From contig JAHFTX010000006.1 of NCBI GenBank assembly GCA_023265395.1, forward strand, positions 696 through 64,695: 64,000 nucleotides of DNA, in the 5' to 3' direction. Source of the stretch: Thermoplasmata archaeon. Its GTDB lineage: Archaea; Thermoplasmatota; DTKX01; JAHFTX01. Positions 55,444 through 64,000 of the stretch are shown here, piece after piece. The notes under the pieces were generated by a model. That model had not been told where the DNA came from, did no database searches, and saw only the letters and a program-made list of their open reading frames with translations. Every line of letters begins with the position of its first letter. Position 1 is the first letter of the stretch. Position numbers and translations under genes: made by a program.

Positions 55444-56771
55444 GTCGTTCTGAGCCCGATAGTCTGGCCGCCCAGCAGCCTTCTCGCGTCTGGCTCGAGG
55501 GACGTTCATCGCGCGGACCCAGTGCTGGGCTGGAGTCCATCACCGCGCTGTTGGCCGGGCTGGGCAGTCCTCAGGAGGGACTCTCGGTCCTGCAGGTGGG
55601 AGGGACCAATGGCAAGGGCTCGGTCGCGACCTATGCGGCAGCGTTGCTGACCGCCCAAGGTTCTCGCACCGGGCTGTACCTCTCGCCCCATCTGCAACGA
55701 CTCAACGAGCGGTTCGTCATCGACGGCCGCGAGGTCGACGACCATGCCCTCGATCAGGCCCTTGGGCGGGCGATCGCCGCGGTCGACCGGCTCGATGCCC
55801 AGGGCATCCATCCAAGCTATTTCGACGTCACGACGGCCGTCGCCTTGGTCCTCTTCTCCCACGCACAGGTGCAATGGGCGGTCCTCGAGGTGGGCCTAGG
55901 CGGCCGTCTCGACTCGACATCGGCGGTGCGACCGCAGGTCGCTACCGTCACGAGCATCGACCTCGATCACACTGCGCTGCTCGGGGACACCCTCGGCTCG
56001 ATCGCCGCGGAGAAGGGCGCCATCTTCCGCCGTGCGCACGTGGCCGTCTGCGGGGAGAGCCGCCCGGTCCTGGTCCGGCAGTTGCACGGCTGCGCCCCGA
56101 CCGCCCGATGGCGCGAGGTGCCGCGCAGGGCCCTTCGAAGGGTCCAGATCGATGGCGACCGATGGAGAGCCACGGGTGTGCTCGAGGATGGGACGGGAAG
56201 GGTGATCGAGGTCCCGTGCCCCTCGTCGATGGCCCTCCGCAATGGGGCGATCGCCCTCGTGTGCGTCGAGGAGGCGTTGCAGCGACCGGTCGACCCCGCA
56301 CCGCTGGCAACGGTCCCCGTCCGCGGGAGGTTGGAGCGGATCCGTGCGACGCCGCCCGTCATCATCGATGGCGCGCACAACCCAGCGGCGATGACCAACC
56401 TGGTTCGCACCCTTCGGCCCCTGCTCGAAGGCATGCCCGTGCAGGTGGTCTTCGGAGCGATGGGCGACAAGGACCTGCCGGGGCTGGTGGCACCGCTGCG
56501 CTCACTGGCTGCCTCGTGGCACCTGGCCTCCCCGGCGGTGCGGCGCGCCGCATCGACGCGGTCGATCTCCCAGACTCTTGGTGTGCTGGGGGACGCAGCG
56601 CCTCGATTGGAGCATGATTCCGTCGCAGCGGCCATGGGTGCAGCCCATGCCTTGGCTCGTGAGGGCGCAGGTGCCGTCGTCGCCTGCGGGTCCTTCTACC
56701 TTGCAGGGGAGGCTCTGGCTGCACCACTGGAGGCGCCTGGCCCGACCCTCAAGAAGCCATCAACGACTTGA
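55440..56771 (+). CDS. folC: Folylpolyglutamate/dihydrofolate synthase (Mur ligase family)
   Basis: VLQVGGTNGKGSVATYAAALL...TGLYLSPHLQRLNERFVI; LEVGLGGRLDSTSAV; DGAHNPAAM; GTG start with 4-nt overlap. Confidence 0.92.
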   Translation: MSRSEPDSLAAQQPSRVWLEGRSSRGPSAGLESITALLAGLGSPQEGLSVLQVGGTNGKGSVATYAAALLTAQGSRTGLYLSPHLQRLNERFVIDGREVDDHALDQALGRAIAAVDRLDAQGIHPSYFDVTTAVALVLFSHAQVQWAVLEVGLGGRLDSTSAVRPQVATVTSIDLDHTALLGDTLGSIAAEKGAIFRRAHVAVCGESRPVLVRQLHGCAPTARWREVPRRALRRVQIDGDRWRATGVLEDGTGRVIEVPCPSSMALRNGAIALVCVEEALQRPVDPAPLATVPVRGRLERIRATPPVIIDGAHNPAAMTNLVRTLRPLLEGMPVQVVFGAMGDKDLPGLVAPLRSLAASWHLASPAVRRAASTRSISQTLGVLGDAAPRLEHDSVAAAMGAAHALAREGAGAVVACGSFYLAGEALAAPLEAPGPTLKKPSTT

Positions 56772-57078
56772 TCTTGTCCGCCATCGCCTTCTCGGGCAGG
56801 ACCCCGGTGTAGCGGTGGGCCAGCTCCCCATCCTTGAAGAAGAAGAGCGTCGGGATGGCCTGTATCGAGTACTTCATGGGAGTACCGACGTTCTCGTCGA
56901 CGTTCATCTTCCCGAAGCTGACTCCCGAGCGGAACTCCTCGGAGAGCTTCTTGATCGTGGGCTCGACCATCTTGCAGGGGCCGCACCAGGGCGCCCAGAA
57001 GTCGACGACCACGACCCCCTTGGTCTGGATGAAAGTCTCGAAGTCCGAGTCCGTGACGACGGCGACCACGTGGCGCAC
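56749..57078 (-). CDS. trxA: Thioredoxin
   Basis: VVVVDFWAPWCGPCKMVEPTIKKLSEEF...IQAIPTLFFFKDGELAHRYTG; GTG start. Confidence 0.95.
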   Translation of the reverse strand: MRHVVAVVTDSDFETFIQTKGVVVVDFWAPWCGPCKMVEPTIKKLSEEFRSGVSFGKMNVDENVGTPMKYSIQAIPTLFFFKDGELAHRYTGVLPEKAMADKIKSLMAS

Positions 57079-57272
57079 CTTGCGTGCCGATGCTTGCGAT
57101 TCGTATTAAACGATTCGCGGCGGTGTCAGCCGCCTTCGTGGGAACGGCCGACCTCGTGCGCCACTCGGAGCCGTTATCCTGTCCGACCATTCGCGCAGGT
57201 GTCCGCCGTCCCTCTGGGGGCGGTGGGCAGACCCTGTCCACTTAAATACGAGATTCCCCTGTGCCATCGTGG

Positions 57273-57434
57273 ATGCAATCCATCGTCTGCAATCCCTGCG
57301 GTGCCCGATTGACCCAGCAGGGGTACTCGACCTTTCCCTGCCCGATGTGCGGCACGACCGTCGGCCGTTGCGCCAAGTGCCGCGATCAGTCGGTCAAGTA
57401 CCATTGCAACGACTGCCAGTACGAAGGACCCTAG
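57273..57434 (+). CDS. COG2888-like Zn-ribbon protein (53 aa)
   Basis: MQSIVCNPCGARLTQQGYSTFPCPMCGTTVGRCAKCRDQSVKYHCNDCQYEGP; four CxxC pairs, adjacent to aEF-1beta; absent from ORF track. Confidence 0.92.
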   Translation: MQSIVCNPCGARLTQQGYSTFPCPMCGTTVGRCAKCRDQSVKYHCNDCQYEGP

Positions 57435-57464
57435 GGCCGTCGATGCTGGTGGGAGGCTCAGCCC

Positions 57465-57731
57465 ATGGGACAGGTGATGATAGTCTTCCGCCTGATGCCC
57501 ACCACTGCCGAAGTGGACATGGCCGCTGTCGCCAAGAAGGTCCCCGCAGTCATCCCCACGGGTGCGCAGCTGCGTGGCACCACGCTCGTCCCGGTGGCGT
57601 TCGGCCTCAAGGCCTTGCACGTCACCGTCATCGTCGCCGATGAGGAAGGCTGGACCGACCGCCTCGAGGAGACCTTGCGCTCGGTCCCCGACGTCGAGAG
57701 TGTCGAGGTCCAGGAACTCTCCCTCGTCTGA
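57465..57731 (+). CDS. ef1b: Translation elongation factor 1-beta
   Basis: MGQVMIVFRLMPTTAEVDMAAVA...VPVAFGLKALHVTVIVADEEGWTDRLEETLRSVPDVESVEVQELSLV. Confidence 0.93.
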   Translation: MGQVMIVFRLMPTTAEVDMAAVAKKVPAVIPTGAQLRGTTLVPVAFGLKALHVTVIVADEEGWTDRLEETLRSVPDVESVEVQELSLV

Positions 57732-57799
57732 GGCCGACGGCACGCGGCGATCGGCCGACCCGGTAACGTTGAAGTAGGCCCGACCCGTAGGCGCGAGAT

Positions 57800-58204
57800 G
57801 TGGCCGACGCCACCCGCAAGTACAAGGACTTCAAGATCTACGCTTGCTTCGTCCTCAACCGACTGGTGTCGATGCTCGACATCGACCTCTACCAGCCGGA
57901 CCTCGAACAGAACCTGCCGACGATCCTTCAGGTGCGGCAGGACCGCTTCCTGACCAAGAGCGACATCCGCCACGAGATCCGTTCGAACCACCACATGACG
58001 GAGAAGATCCTCGAGCACCTCCAGGAGGAGGGATACGTCTCGCTGGACGCACAGGAGCGCTCCTACCAGGTCCGGATCACCCCCGCGGGGGTCCTCCACA
58101 TCCGCAGGTTCAACGAGTTCTACATCCACATCTACGACTCTGCCATTCGGGACCACTACCGCTACCAGGACCTCCCCAGCTGGGTCACCCACGGCAAGGG
58201 ATGA
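57800..58204 (+). CDS. Winged-HTH protein
   Basis: NHHMTEKILEHLQEEGYVSLDAQERSYQVRITPAGVLHIRRFNEFY; GTG start. Confidence 0.68.
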   Translation: MADATRKYKDFKIYACFVLNRLVSMLDIDLYQPDLEQNLPTILQVRQDRFLTKSDIRHEIRSNHHMTEKILEHLQEEGYVSLDAQERSYQVRITPAGVLHIRRFNEFYIHIYDSAIRDHYRYQDLPSWVTHGKG

Positions 58205-58253
58205 GGCCGAAGATGCGCGACAACCTTGATGCGCCCACCCCCTTGCCGAGGCC

Positions 58254-58778
58254 GTGGACGAGGCACATCCGCGTGACCTCGCCGCCAGCATCGAGGGGCT
58301 CTCGTGCTCGCTCCCCCGGCCGAGCGGGCTGACGCTGCGACGGTTCACCTTCGAGGACCGGCAGTGGTTGGCCTCGCTGCTCAAGATCAACAGCGTCCCA
58401 GAGTATGACCACCTGCAGATGGCCGACATCCTCTGGATGATCGATCAGGTCCACCCGGCGACGATGGTTGTGGGCCTGCGCCACGGTTCTCCCGTGGCCA
58501 TCCTCGCGGCGCGTCCAAGCGGTCCGTACCTCCACCTGCTGTTCATGGATGTCGAACCGACCCAGCAGCGCCAGGGGATCGGAGCGTTCCTGCTGCGCGG
58601 GCTCCAGGCCCACGCTGCCAAGGTCCACCGATCGATCATCGCGGAGGTCTACACGGGCAACGGCTCGGCGTTGCGCTTCTACCTGCGGTACGCCTTCGAG
58701 ATCGTCGGCAGGATACCCGACTACTACGAGCAGGGGCTCGACGCCCACGCGATCCAGTGGGATTCCCCGCTGGTCTAG
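58254..58778 (+). CDS. GNAT-family N-acetyltransferase
   Basis: LLFMDVEPTQQRQGIGAFLLRGLQAHAAKVHRSIIAEVYTGNGSALRFYLRYAFEIVGR. Confidence 0.88.
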   Translation: MDEAHPRDLAASIEGLSCSLPRPSGLTLRRFTFEDRQWLASLLKINSVPEYDHLQMADILWMIDQVHPATMVVGLRHGSPVAILAARPSGPYLHLLFMDVEPTQQRQGIGAFLLRGLQAHAAKVHRSIIAEVYTGNGSALRFYLRYAFEIVGRIPDYYEQGLDAHAIQWDSPLV

Positions 58779-59641
58779 GGCAGCTGGTCGGGGGTCGTGC
58801 CGATGACGGGCACGAAATCGTACGTCCCGTCGGCATCGATGGAGATCGCCTGGATGGCGTATGGGAGCCGGTGGCGCCCCAGCGGCACCACGAACCCCCC
58901 GCTGATGAGCCGCTGGTAGGCGTCCTCGGGAATCACGCTGTCGCTGCCCTGACGCACGAGGGCGATGACCCGACTGGGTTGGATCTGTGAGCGTGCGGTG
59001 ACATCGGCGATGGCGATCTCCAGGGCCTGGAGGTCCCGCAGCGTCGGCGCGGTGTCGAAGGCCTTGACGAAGAGCGCCCACCCACGGTCGCCACGGCCGA
59101 ACATCTCCCACGTGGCCGAACAGGGGATGAAGGCGTAGGCGTCGAAGTGGTAGGAGACCCCGCTGCGCCCCGGCAGGATCGCCGGGGTATGGATGTAGTG
59201 GGGGAATTGGGCGCCCAGCTGGCCGAAGCGCGGCGATTGCTGCTTGAGCAGTTGCAGCAAGCGGTCGACATCGTCGCGGCCCTTGGGGATGTACACGATC
59301 GGATCGGCATCCCGGACGATCTTGATCGTCCGGTGGCGAGCCTCGAAGTAGTCGAAGAAGGAGTTGGTCCGATACATCGCGACGAGCAGGTTGCCCAGCA
59401 CCAGCAGGGCCACAAGGAACAACAGCGCAGCGATTGGGTTGCCTTGGGCGAGGAAGACCAACGTCAGGATCCCCACGAGCAGGAAGACGATGGAGGTCAG
59501 CCCCATCGCGATGCGCAAGGTCCGCCGGATGATCGGGACCCGCTCGTTGATCTGGTCCGCGAGGTCGAAGATCGCGATCAGCGGGTTCTCGAGGGAACGG
59601 ACCACCGGGGGCGCACGCAGGTCGACGCTGGGGGCCGCCAC
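58775..59641 (-). CDS. Membrane protein with two TM helices and soluble C-terminal domain
   Basis: IVFLLVGILTLVFLAQGNPIAALLFLVALLVLGNLLVAMY; GTG start at 59641 supported by TATA TTTATAG ~25 nt upstream. Confidence 0.7.
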   Translation of the reverse strand: MAAPSVDLRAPPVVRSLENPLIAIFDLADQINERVPIIRRTLRIAMGLTSIVFLLVGILTLVFLAQGNPIAALLFLVALLVLGNLLVAMYRTNSFFDYFEARHRTIKIVRDADPIVYIPKGRDDVDRLLQLLKQQSPRFGQLGAQFPHYIHTPAILPGRSGVSYHFDAYAFIPCSATWEMFGRGDRGWALFVKAFDTAPTLRDLQALEIAIADVTARSQIQPSRVIALVRQGSDSVIPEDAYQRLISGGFVVPLGRHRLPYAIQAISIDADGTYDFVPVIGTTPDQLP

Positions 59642-59663
59642 GCTCGAATCTGCTCTCGATGGT

Positions 59664-60575
59664 CTATAAAGTGGTAGGAAAGACTGCCGCCGCTGTCGCA
59701 GAGCCGTGCAAGTCCGCCGTGCGCACCACCGGCACGTGCGCCTGTCCCAGCATCCTCTCGAGCCGCTCACGCGTCGCCGCGGGAATGGCCTTGCGATGCA
59801 AGTAGGCACCCACGACGCCAGGAGTCGCGTCGCAGAGCGCTCGGAGGATGGATGGCTCGAGGTCGTCGAGCGCGTAGGAAGGGACCAGATGGCCGACATC
59901 GGCGACACCATCGAGGACAAGATCCCCCAGCCGCGGGACGTAATGCCCTCCACCAAAGCCAAGGACCACCGGCCGTTGCACCGGGCGCTCGCTGGTCAGA
60001 CGGAGGAGGGCTTCAGCCACGACCGTCGCTGGTTGGGGCAACTCCCACTGGGCCGGACCGGAGCCGACCTCGACGAAGAAGGTCGGCGAGCGCACGAACG
60101 GGCCATGGTGCGTTCCTTCGAAGGTCACTGGCCATCCGAGCCCGTGCTCCGCGTTCGATCGCTTGAGATGTCGCAACACCGCAGACATCGCCGCTGGGGC
60201 CGTGGGGCAGACCGTGCGGGGGAGTCCCCCAAACTGGGCGGCGCCGCTGAGGTTTCCGATCGGATGGGTCGTCAGCGAGGGAGCTCCGCTCTCGGCGCGA
60301 TGCCGGGAGGCGAACACCAGCAGTGGCAATGGGGGGGCTTCAGCGGTGGGCTGGGGCAGAAGACCCAGCCGGTGCAGGTCGGCGGCGATGGCGGCGTCGA
60401 TGTGGTCCGCTTCGAGATGACCCCCCCCATGTTCGACGACGACCCACCCTCCAAGGTTCCATGCGGGGTGCTTGAGCACGAGTCCTGCTGGGCGTGCGTT
60501 CGGCTGTCCAAGGAGTGCTCGTGCGATGGCGGTACTCGCAGGGTCGGTCTTGGTCCACAGCACGACGCCATCCAT
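59664..60575 (-). CDS. dtdA: D-aminoacyl-tRNA deacylase, archaeal type (DTD2)
   Basis: VLKHPAWNLGG...LVFASRHRAESGAPSLTTHPIGN; FEGTHHGPFVRSPTFFVEVGS; GFGGGHYVPRLGDLVL. Confidence 0.95.
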   Translation of the reverse strand: MDGVVLWTKTDPASTAIARALLGQPNARPAGLVLKHPAWNLGGWVVVEHGGGHLEADHIDAAIAADLHRLGLLPQPTAEAPPLPLLVFASRHRAESGAPSLTTHPIGNLSGAAQFGGLPRTVCPTAPAAMSAVLRHLKRSNAEHGLGWPVTFEGTHHGPFVRSPTFFVEVGSGPAQWELPQPATVVAEALLRLTSERPVQRPVVLGFGGGHYVPRLGDLVLDGVADVGHLVPSYALDDLEPSILRALCDATPGVVGAYLHRKAIPAATRERLERMLGQAHVPVVRTADLHGSATAAAVFPTTL

Positions 60576-60701
60576 GGGCCCGAGTGTCGATGCGCCGTGA
60601 AAAAGCCTCCGCGGGGAGCGTGGGGCGAAGCCTTCTTAGCGTCACTCAGGGTCGCCCATGCACGGTAGCGGACGGAGAGCTACCTCCTCGCACCCCACCA
60701 T

Positions 60702-60773
60702 GGGCTCGTAGATCAGCGGAAGATCGCCCCGCTTGCAACGGGGAGGTCGTGGGTTCAAATCCCACCGAGTCCA
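60702..60773 (+). tRNA. tRNA-Ala (anticodon UGC, 60734-60736)
   Basis: GGGCTCG acceptor pairs CGAGTCC; anticodon arm CCCCG-CTTGCAA-CGGGG; T arm GTGGG-TTCAAAT-CCCAC; discriminator A; CCA not encoded. Confidence 0.96.
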
Positions 60774-60944
60774 CTTCCCCCTCCGCCGCGGGGGGGTGGT
60801 CCTGGATGCCTGGGGGGGAGCGGCCGGTGAACCAGACGCGGCGCGAAGGAGCCGCCACCGAATCGACTATGCGCCCTGCAGGGACTTGGGGGGACAGATG
60901 GTACGCAGCAGCTTGATGGAGGCCTTCGAAGGCTCCGTCGTTGG

Positions 60945-61334
60945 GTGAGGTCGGAGATGGTCGAGGAGCCGGAGGGCGTGCGCACGCTCTATGTGACGTT
61001 CCCCAGCGAGGAGCAGGCCCGCACCATCTGCTCGACTCTTGTCAAGGAAGGCTTGGCCGCGTGCGCCAACGTCTTCCCCGTCTGGTCCGTCTACCGCTGG
61101 AAGGGAGTCGTCGAAGGGCACGGGGAGTCGGCTGCCCTCCTCAAGACCACAGCGGCGGGCGTGCCGGCCCTCGAGGGGCGCATCGTCGAATTGCACCCCT
61201 ACGAGACTCCGTGCATCGTCGCATCCGGCCCCGAAGGGGCCTTCGACCCCTATCGCGCCTGGGTCGAGCAATCGGTCACGCCAGGGAGGAGGCCCAGGGG
61301 CGGCGGCACCACGGGCAAGGGTCGCGGCCACTAG
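60945..61334 (+). CDS. cutA: Divalent-cation tolerance protein CutA
   Basis: LYVTFPSEEQARTICSTLVKEGLAACANVFPVWSVYRWKG...HPYETPCIVA. Confidence 0.93.
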   Translation: MRSEMVEEPEGVRTLYVTFPSEEQARTICSTLVKEGLAACANVFPVWSVYRWKGVVEGHGESAALLKTTAAGVPALEGRIVELHPYETPCIVASGPEGAFDPYRAWVEQSVTPGRRPRGGGTTGKGRGH

Positions 61335-62026
61335 CGTGCCCACGACTGCGGCGGTCCCTCGCCGATGAAGGCGAGGTTGTCGAGCTGCAGCATGCCGATG
61401 AGGACCGCTGCCCAGGTGAGCTTGCGCAACTTGCGCTCCGAGGGTGTCTTACCGCTGCTGCTCGACGGGGTGGTGAAGTCGAAGCCCACCAGGGTGATCG
61501 TCGCGGCGCCGAAATGGTCCGCCAGGAAGACCGCGCGATCGCCGTCGGTGAATCCTCCGAAGTTGTGCACCTCTTCAGAGGGCTGGGTCTGGGTCGTCAG
61601 CAGCAGCGGCCCAGCCACCTTGGGGAGATACCGACGGAGCGCGGGAAGGTTGTCCCCATGGGCGTGGACCACCAGCAACGAGCCCTGTCCATTGGCCTGA
61701 AGTTGGTCTTCTACCCGTCCGTCGAGGTCGGTGACGATGATCTCAGGTCGGATGCCCGCAGTCATCAACGTCGAGGTCGCACCATCGGCGGCAATCCGCG
61801 TGCCGCTGAAGGGATGCTCGGTGACCTCCTGGCGCAAGGCAGGACCATCCCCGCAGACGAGCACGCGACGGTCGAATATCAGCGCCGACAGCCTACCGAT
61901 GGAGGCCAGCTGGGCACGCGGCGCCAGCTTGGCCGCTTCTAGGGCCGCCTGGGTGTCGGCAGCGACGTCAAGGTGGAGATCCGCGACGATCTGCTCGTAG
62001 TAGGGTTGCCAGGTGCTGTACTCCAT
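61331..62026 (-). CDS. mptE: 6-hydroxymethyl-7,8-dihydropterin pyrophosphokinase (MptE/DUF115)
   Basis: VLVCGDGPALRQEVTEHPF...IAADGATSTLMTAGIRPEIIVTDLDGRVEDQLQANGQGSLLVVHAHGDN...GFTDGDRAVFLADHFGA. Confidence 0.9.
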   Translation of the reverse strand: MEYSTWQPYYEQIVADLHLDVAADTQAALEAAKLAPRAQLASIGRLSALIFDRRVLVCGDGPALRQEVTEHPFSGTRIAADGATSTLMTAGIRPEIIVTDLDGRVEDQLQANGQGSLLVVHAHGDNLPALRRYLPKVAGPLLLTTQTQPSEEVHNFGGFTDGDRAVFLADHFGAATITLVGFDFTTPSSSSGKTPSERKLRKLTWAAVLIGMLQLDNLAFIGEGPPQSWAR

Positions 62027-62042
62027 CGTCCCATCTCCCTCC

Positions 62043-63461
62043 TCAAGGCCCGTCCGCCTCGTACTGCGCGTCTGTGCTCGACCCCAGCTCGGCGCGCTCG
62101 CGGAGCAGGTCGCGCCTGCCGCGCGCTCGTTCCATCGCCGCCACCAGGGCGCCCTCGAGCTCCTCTGTCGGCGGCGGGGGACCAGCAGCGACCACCGCCT
62201 TGAGGGGCGTGTAGGGAGCCTCGCGGAACGAGACCTCGAGCAACTCGGCAGCCCCCCCGAGGGTGCGCAGATGCAGCCCGCGCCCACCACAGACCTTCCC
62301 GATGACCGTTGCCGGTGCACCGACCTGTGCCAGAGCCGTCTGGATCGGGGGGAGGTCCTGCGGTGCCACCGACAGCAAGAGCGCGTCGATGGAGACGCGC
62401 AACGGGTCGACATGGACGTCGTGCAGCAGGCGCAGCACCCGCGGGTCGAGACTGGCATGGACCGCCCCCTCGTCGAGGTCCACGCGCAGCCGCTGGGCCA
62501 ACGGCGCGAGGTCGCCCACGAGGCCGCCGTTGGTGACGTCGGTCAGCAGATGGGTGGTCCGGAGCAGCTGGGGGGAGGCGACGAGCATCGCACCAGCACG
62601 GAGCGTGCGAAGGTTGAGCGTCGGGGCGACGTCCTGGGGGCGGCCATGGTAGAGCGCGGTGGTCGTGATGGTGCCGCCTCCGGCGCCTCGGCTGAGCAGC
62701 AGGAGGTCACCCTCCTTCGCGCCCACCCGGCTGCGGACCTGCACGGCAGTGCCAACGGCCGCCACGCAGCCGCTGAGCCGATCGCCAAGGACCAGGTCCC
62801 CACCGATGCGCAGCGTCGAGCCAGCGACCACCGGCACCTGCAGCGCGCCGCTGACGGCGCCGATCCCGGCGATGAAGTCGAACAGTCGTGCGACGTCGGC
62901 GTCATTGGCAAGGTGGACATCGATGAGCATCGCCTGGGGCGTCGCCCCCATCACGTAGAGGTCCCGCAGTGCCGCCCGCGCGACATGGAAGCCCGCCAGC
63001 AGTGGGAAGTGGCTCAGCCGCGAGTGGACGCCATCGACGGTGGCGACCATCAGTGTGCCGCCCGTGTCATCCGGCGGCAAGCGCACGACTCCGCCATCAT
63101 CCTGCTCCAAGGGTCCGACCAGCGCACCGGCGGATGGGAGCAGCTGCGCCAACAGCTGGTGCACCAGGGTGTCCCCGCTCCCTCGGCAGCCGACGCCTGC
63201 TCGGTCCATGGTCCAGCCGCTGGTCGGCGTGCTGAGCAGTCCGTCCAGGATGGCGCTCGGGATGTCGATCGTGGCCGCGACTTCCTGCACCAACGCCGCA
63301 GCGCGGGTCCGAGCCGAGCTATCGTGGGCACCTTGCGAACGTGCGTGCGTGGTCAGCTGCTCGAGGACCCATCCTTCGACCGCGGTGCGACTCTCTCCAG
63401 CGGCAAGGCGGCTCCGCACCTGCTCCTCGAGGTCGATCAGACCACCCCGGCGGCCGCTTGA
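62043..63461 (-). CDS. AIR synthase-related (PurM/HypE/SelD superfamily) protein; start approximate
   Basis: TLMVATVDGVHSRLSHFPLLAGFHVARAALRDLYVMGATPQAMLIDVHLAND...DLVLGDRLSG...LLTDVTNGGLVGDLAPLA; true start is within the 63701 ORF. Confidence 0.83.
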   Translation of the reverse strand, partial: SSGRRGGLIDLEEQVRSRLAAGESRTAVEGWVLEQLTTHARSQGAHDSSARTRAAALVQEVAATIDIPSAILDGLLSTPTSGWTMDRAGVGCRGSGDTLVHQLLAQLLPSAGALVGPLEQDDGGVVRLPPDDTGGTLMVATVDGVHSRLSHFPLLAGFHVARAALRDLYVMGATPQAMLIDVHLANDADVARLFDFIAGIGAVSGALQVPVVAGSTLRIGGDLVLGDRLSGCVAAVGTAVQVRSRVGAKEGDLLLLSRGAGGGTITTTALYHGRPQDVAPTLNLRTLRAGAMLVASPQLLRTTHLLTDVTNGGLVGDLAPLAQRLRVDLDEGAVHASLDPRVLRLLHDVHVDPLRVSIDALLLSVAPQDLPPIQTALAQVGAPATVIGKVCGGRGLHLRTLGGAAELLEVSFREAPYTPLKAVVAAGPPPPTEELEGALVAAMERARGRRDLLRERAELGSSTDAQYEADGP

Positions 63462-63478
63462 CCTGCACGGGCTTAAGT

Positions 63479-64000
63479 CTACGCGGCAGAGATCTTGGGA
63501 CCACCGCTGCCGCCTTCGGGGGGGGTGCGGGGCGGTTGCTCGCTTTGGCGCTGGCCACGGGACCGCAGGTCCTGTCGCCGGCGGATGTACTGGTAGAGGA
63601 GGACCGCCGCCCCGGTGCTCAGGAGTGCTGCGGCATAGAAAGGGAAGGTCGCCGGAAACACCCGGGGCAAGGGCTCCTCCTTTACGGTGAGCAGGATCCA
63701 CACCGACAACAACAACCCCTCCAGCACGAAGCCCACCGTCAAGGTCGTCAACAGCTGGGTCAAGCTCGCCCAGCGGATGCGCCGGAGCGTCACGAGTCGG
63801 TCGGCGAACGTCCCGGCGGTCCGCAGCAACGCCGCACCCACGGCCCAGGGGGTGAAGTTGATCAAGAACAGGACCACGCTCTGGGTCTCGTCGACGGGGG
63901 TGAATTCCCCGCGCAGGATCGCATTGTAGGAGCTGAGCGCACCGATCACCAAGAGCGTGACGGCAAAGAGGGTTGCTGCGACGCTGATGCGCGCCTGGTG
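63479..64000 (-). CDS. Multi-TM membrane protein, truncated at right edge
   Basis: Frame is open to the window end: HQARISVAATLFAVTLLVIGALSSYNAILRGEFTPVDETQSVVLFLINFTPWAVGAALL... Confidence 0.7.
   Translation of the reverse strand, partial: HQARISVAATLFAVTLLVIGALSSYNAILRGEFTPVDETQSVVLFLINFTPWAVGAALLRTAGTFADRLVTLRRIRWASLTQLLTTLTVGFVLEGLLLSVWILLTVKEEPLPRVFPATFPFYAAALLSTGAAVLLYQYIRRRQDLRSRGQRQSEQPPRTPPEGGSGGPKISAA

Noticed and set aside
62013-63461. 482-aa plus-strand ORF
   Set aside because: Antisense of the AIR synthase-related gene

Overview
High-GC, densely coded archaeal chromosomal segment. Archaeal marker genes: TFS, GINS, aIF6, L31e, L39e, S19e, PDCD5-like, aEF-1beta, COG2888 Zn-ribbon, DTD2-type D-aminoacyl-tRNA deacylase, MptE, tRNA-Ala(UGC). 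The abundance of DUF835, KaiC-like, CARDB and FG-GAP proteins suggests a Thermoplasmatota-like euryarchaeon; this is inference, no search was run. About 55 genes are supported. Several are absent from the ORF track or lie in over-extended ORFs: a truncated asparagine synthetase at the left edge, L39e, the COG2888 Zn-ribbon protein, and an edge-truncated membrane protein at the right. No CRISPR array, IS element or rRNA was seen. The strongest candidate for something new is a ~1950-aa protein at 14305-20166. It reads as a seven-blade FG-GAP (integrin-alpha-like) propeller, dystroglycan/cadherin-like Ig repeats, FnIII-like repeats, one TM helix, and a cytosolic domain. A homologous copy of that cytosolic domain is in a soluble Zn-ribbon protein at 48941-49759. 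Other leads: a secreted metalloprotease with a CLCA-type HEWGH...DEY signature, a ~1925-aa CARDB-repeat protein, an ABC exporter operon with a CARDB-like accessory protein, a Rieske-helical fusion, a PIN toxin-antitoxin pair, a CoiA-like protein and a probable frameshift at ~31145.
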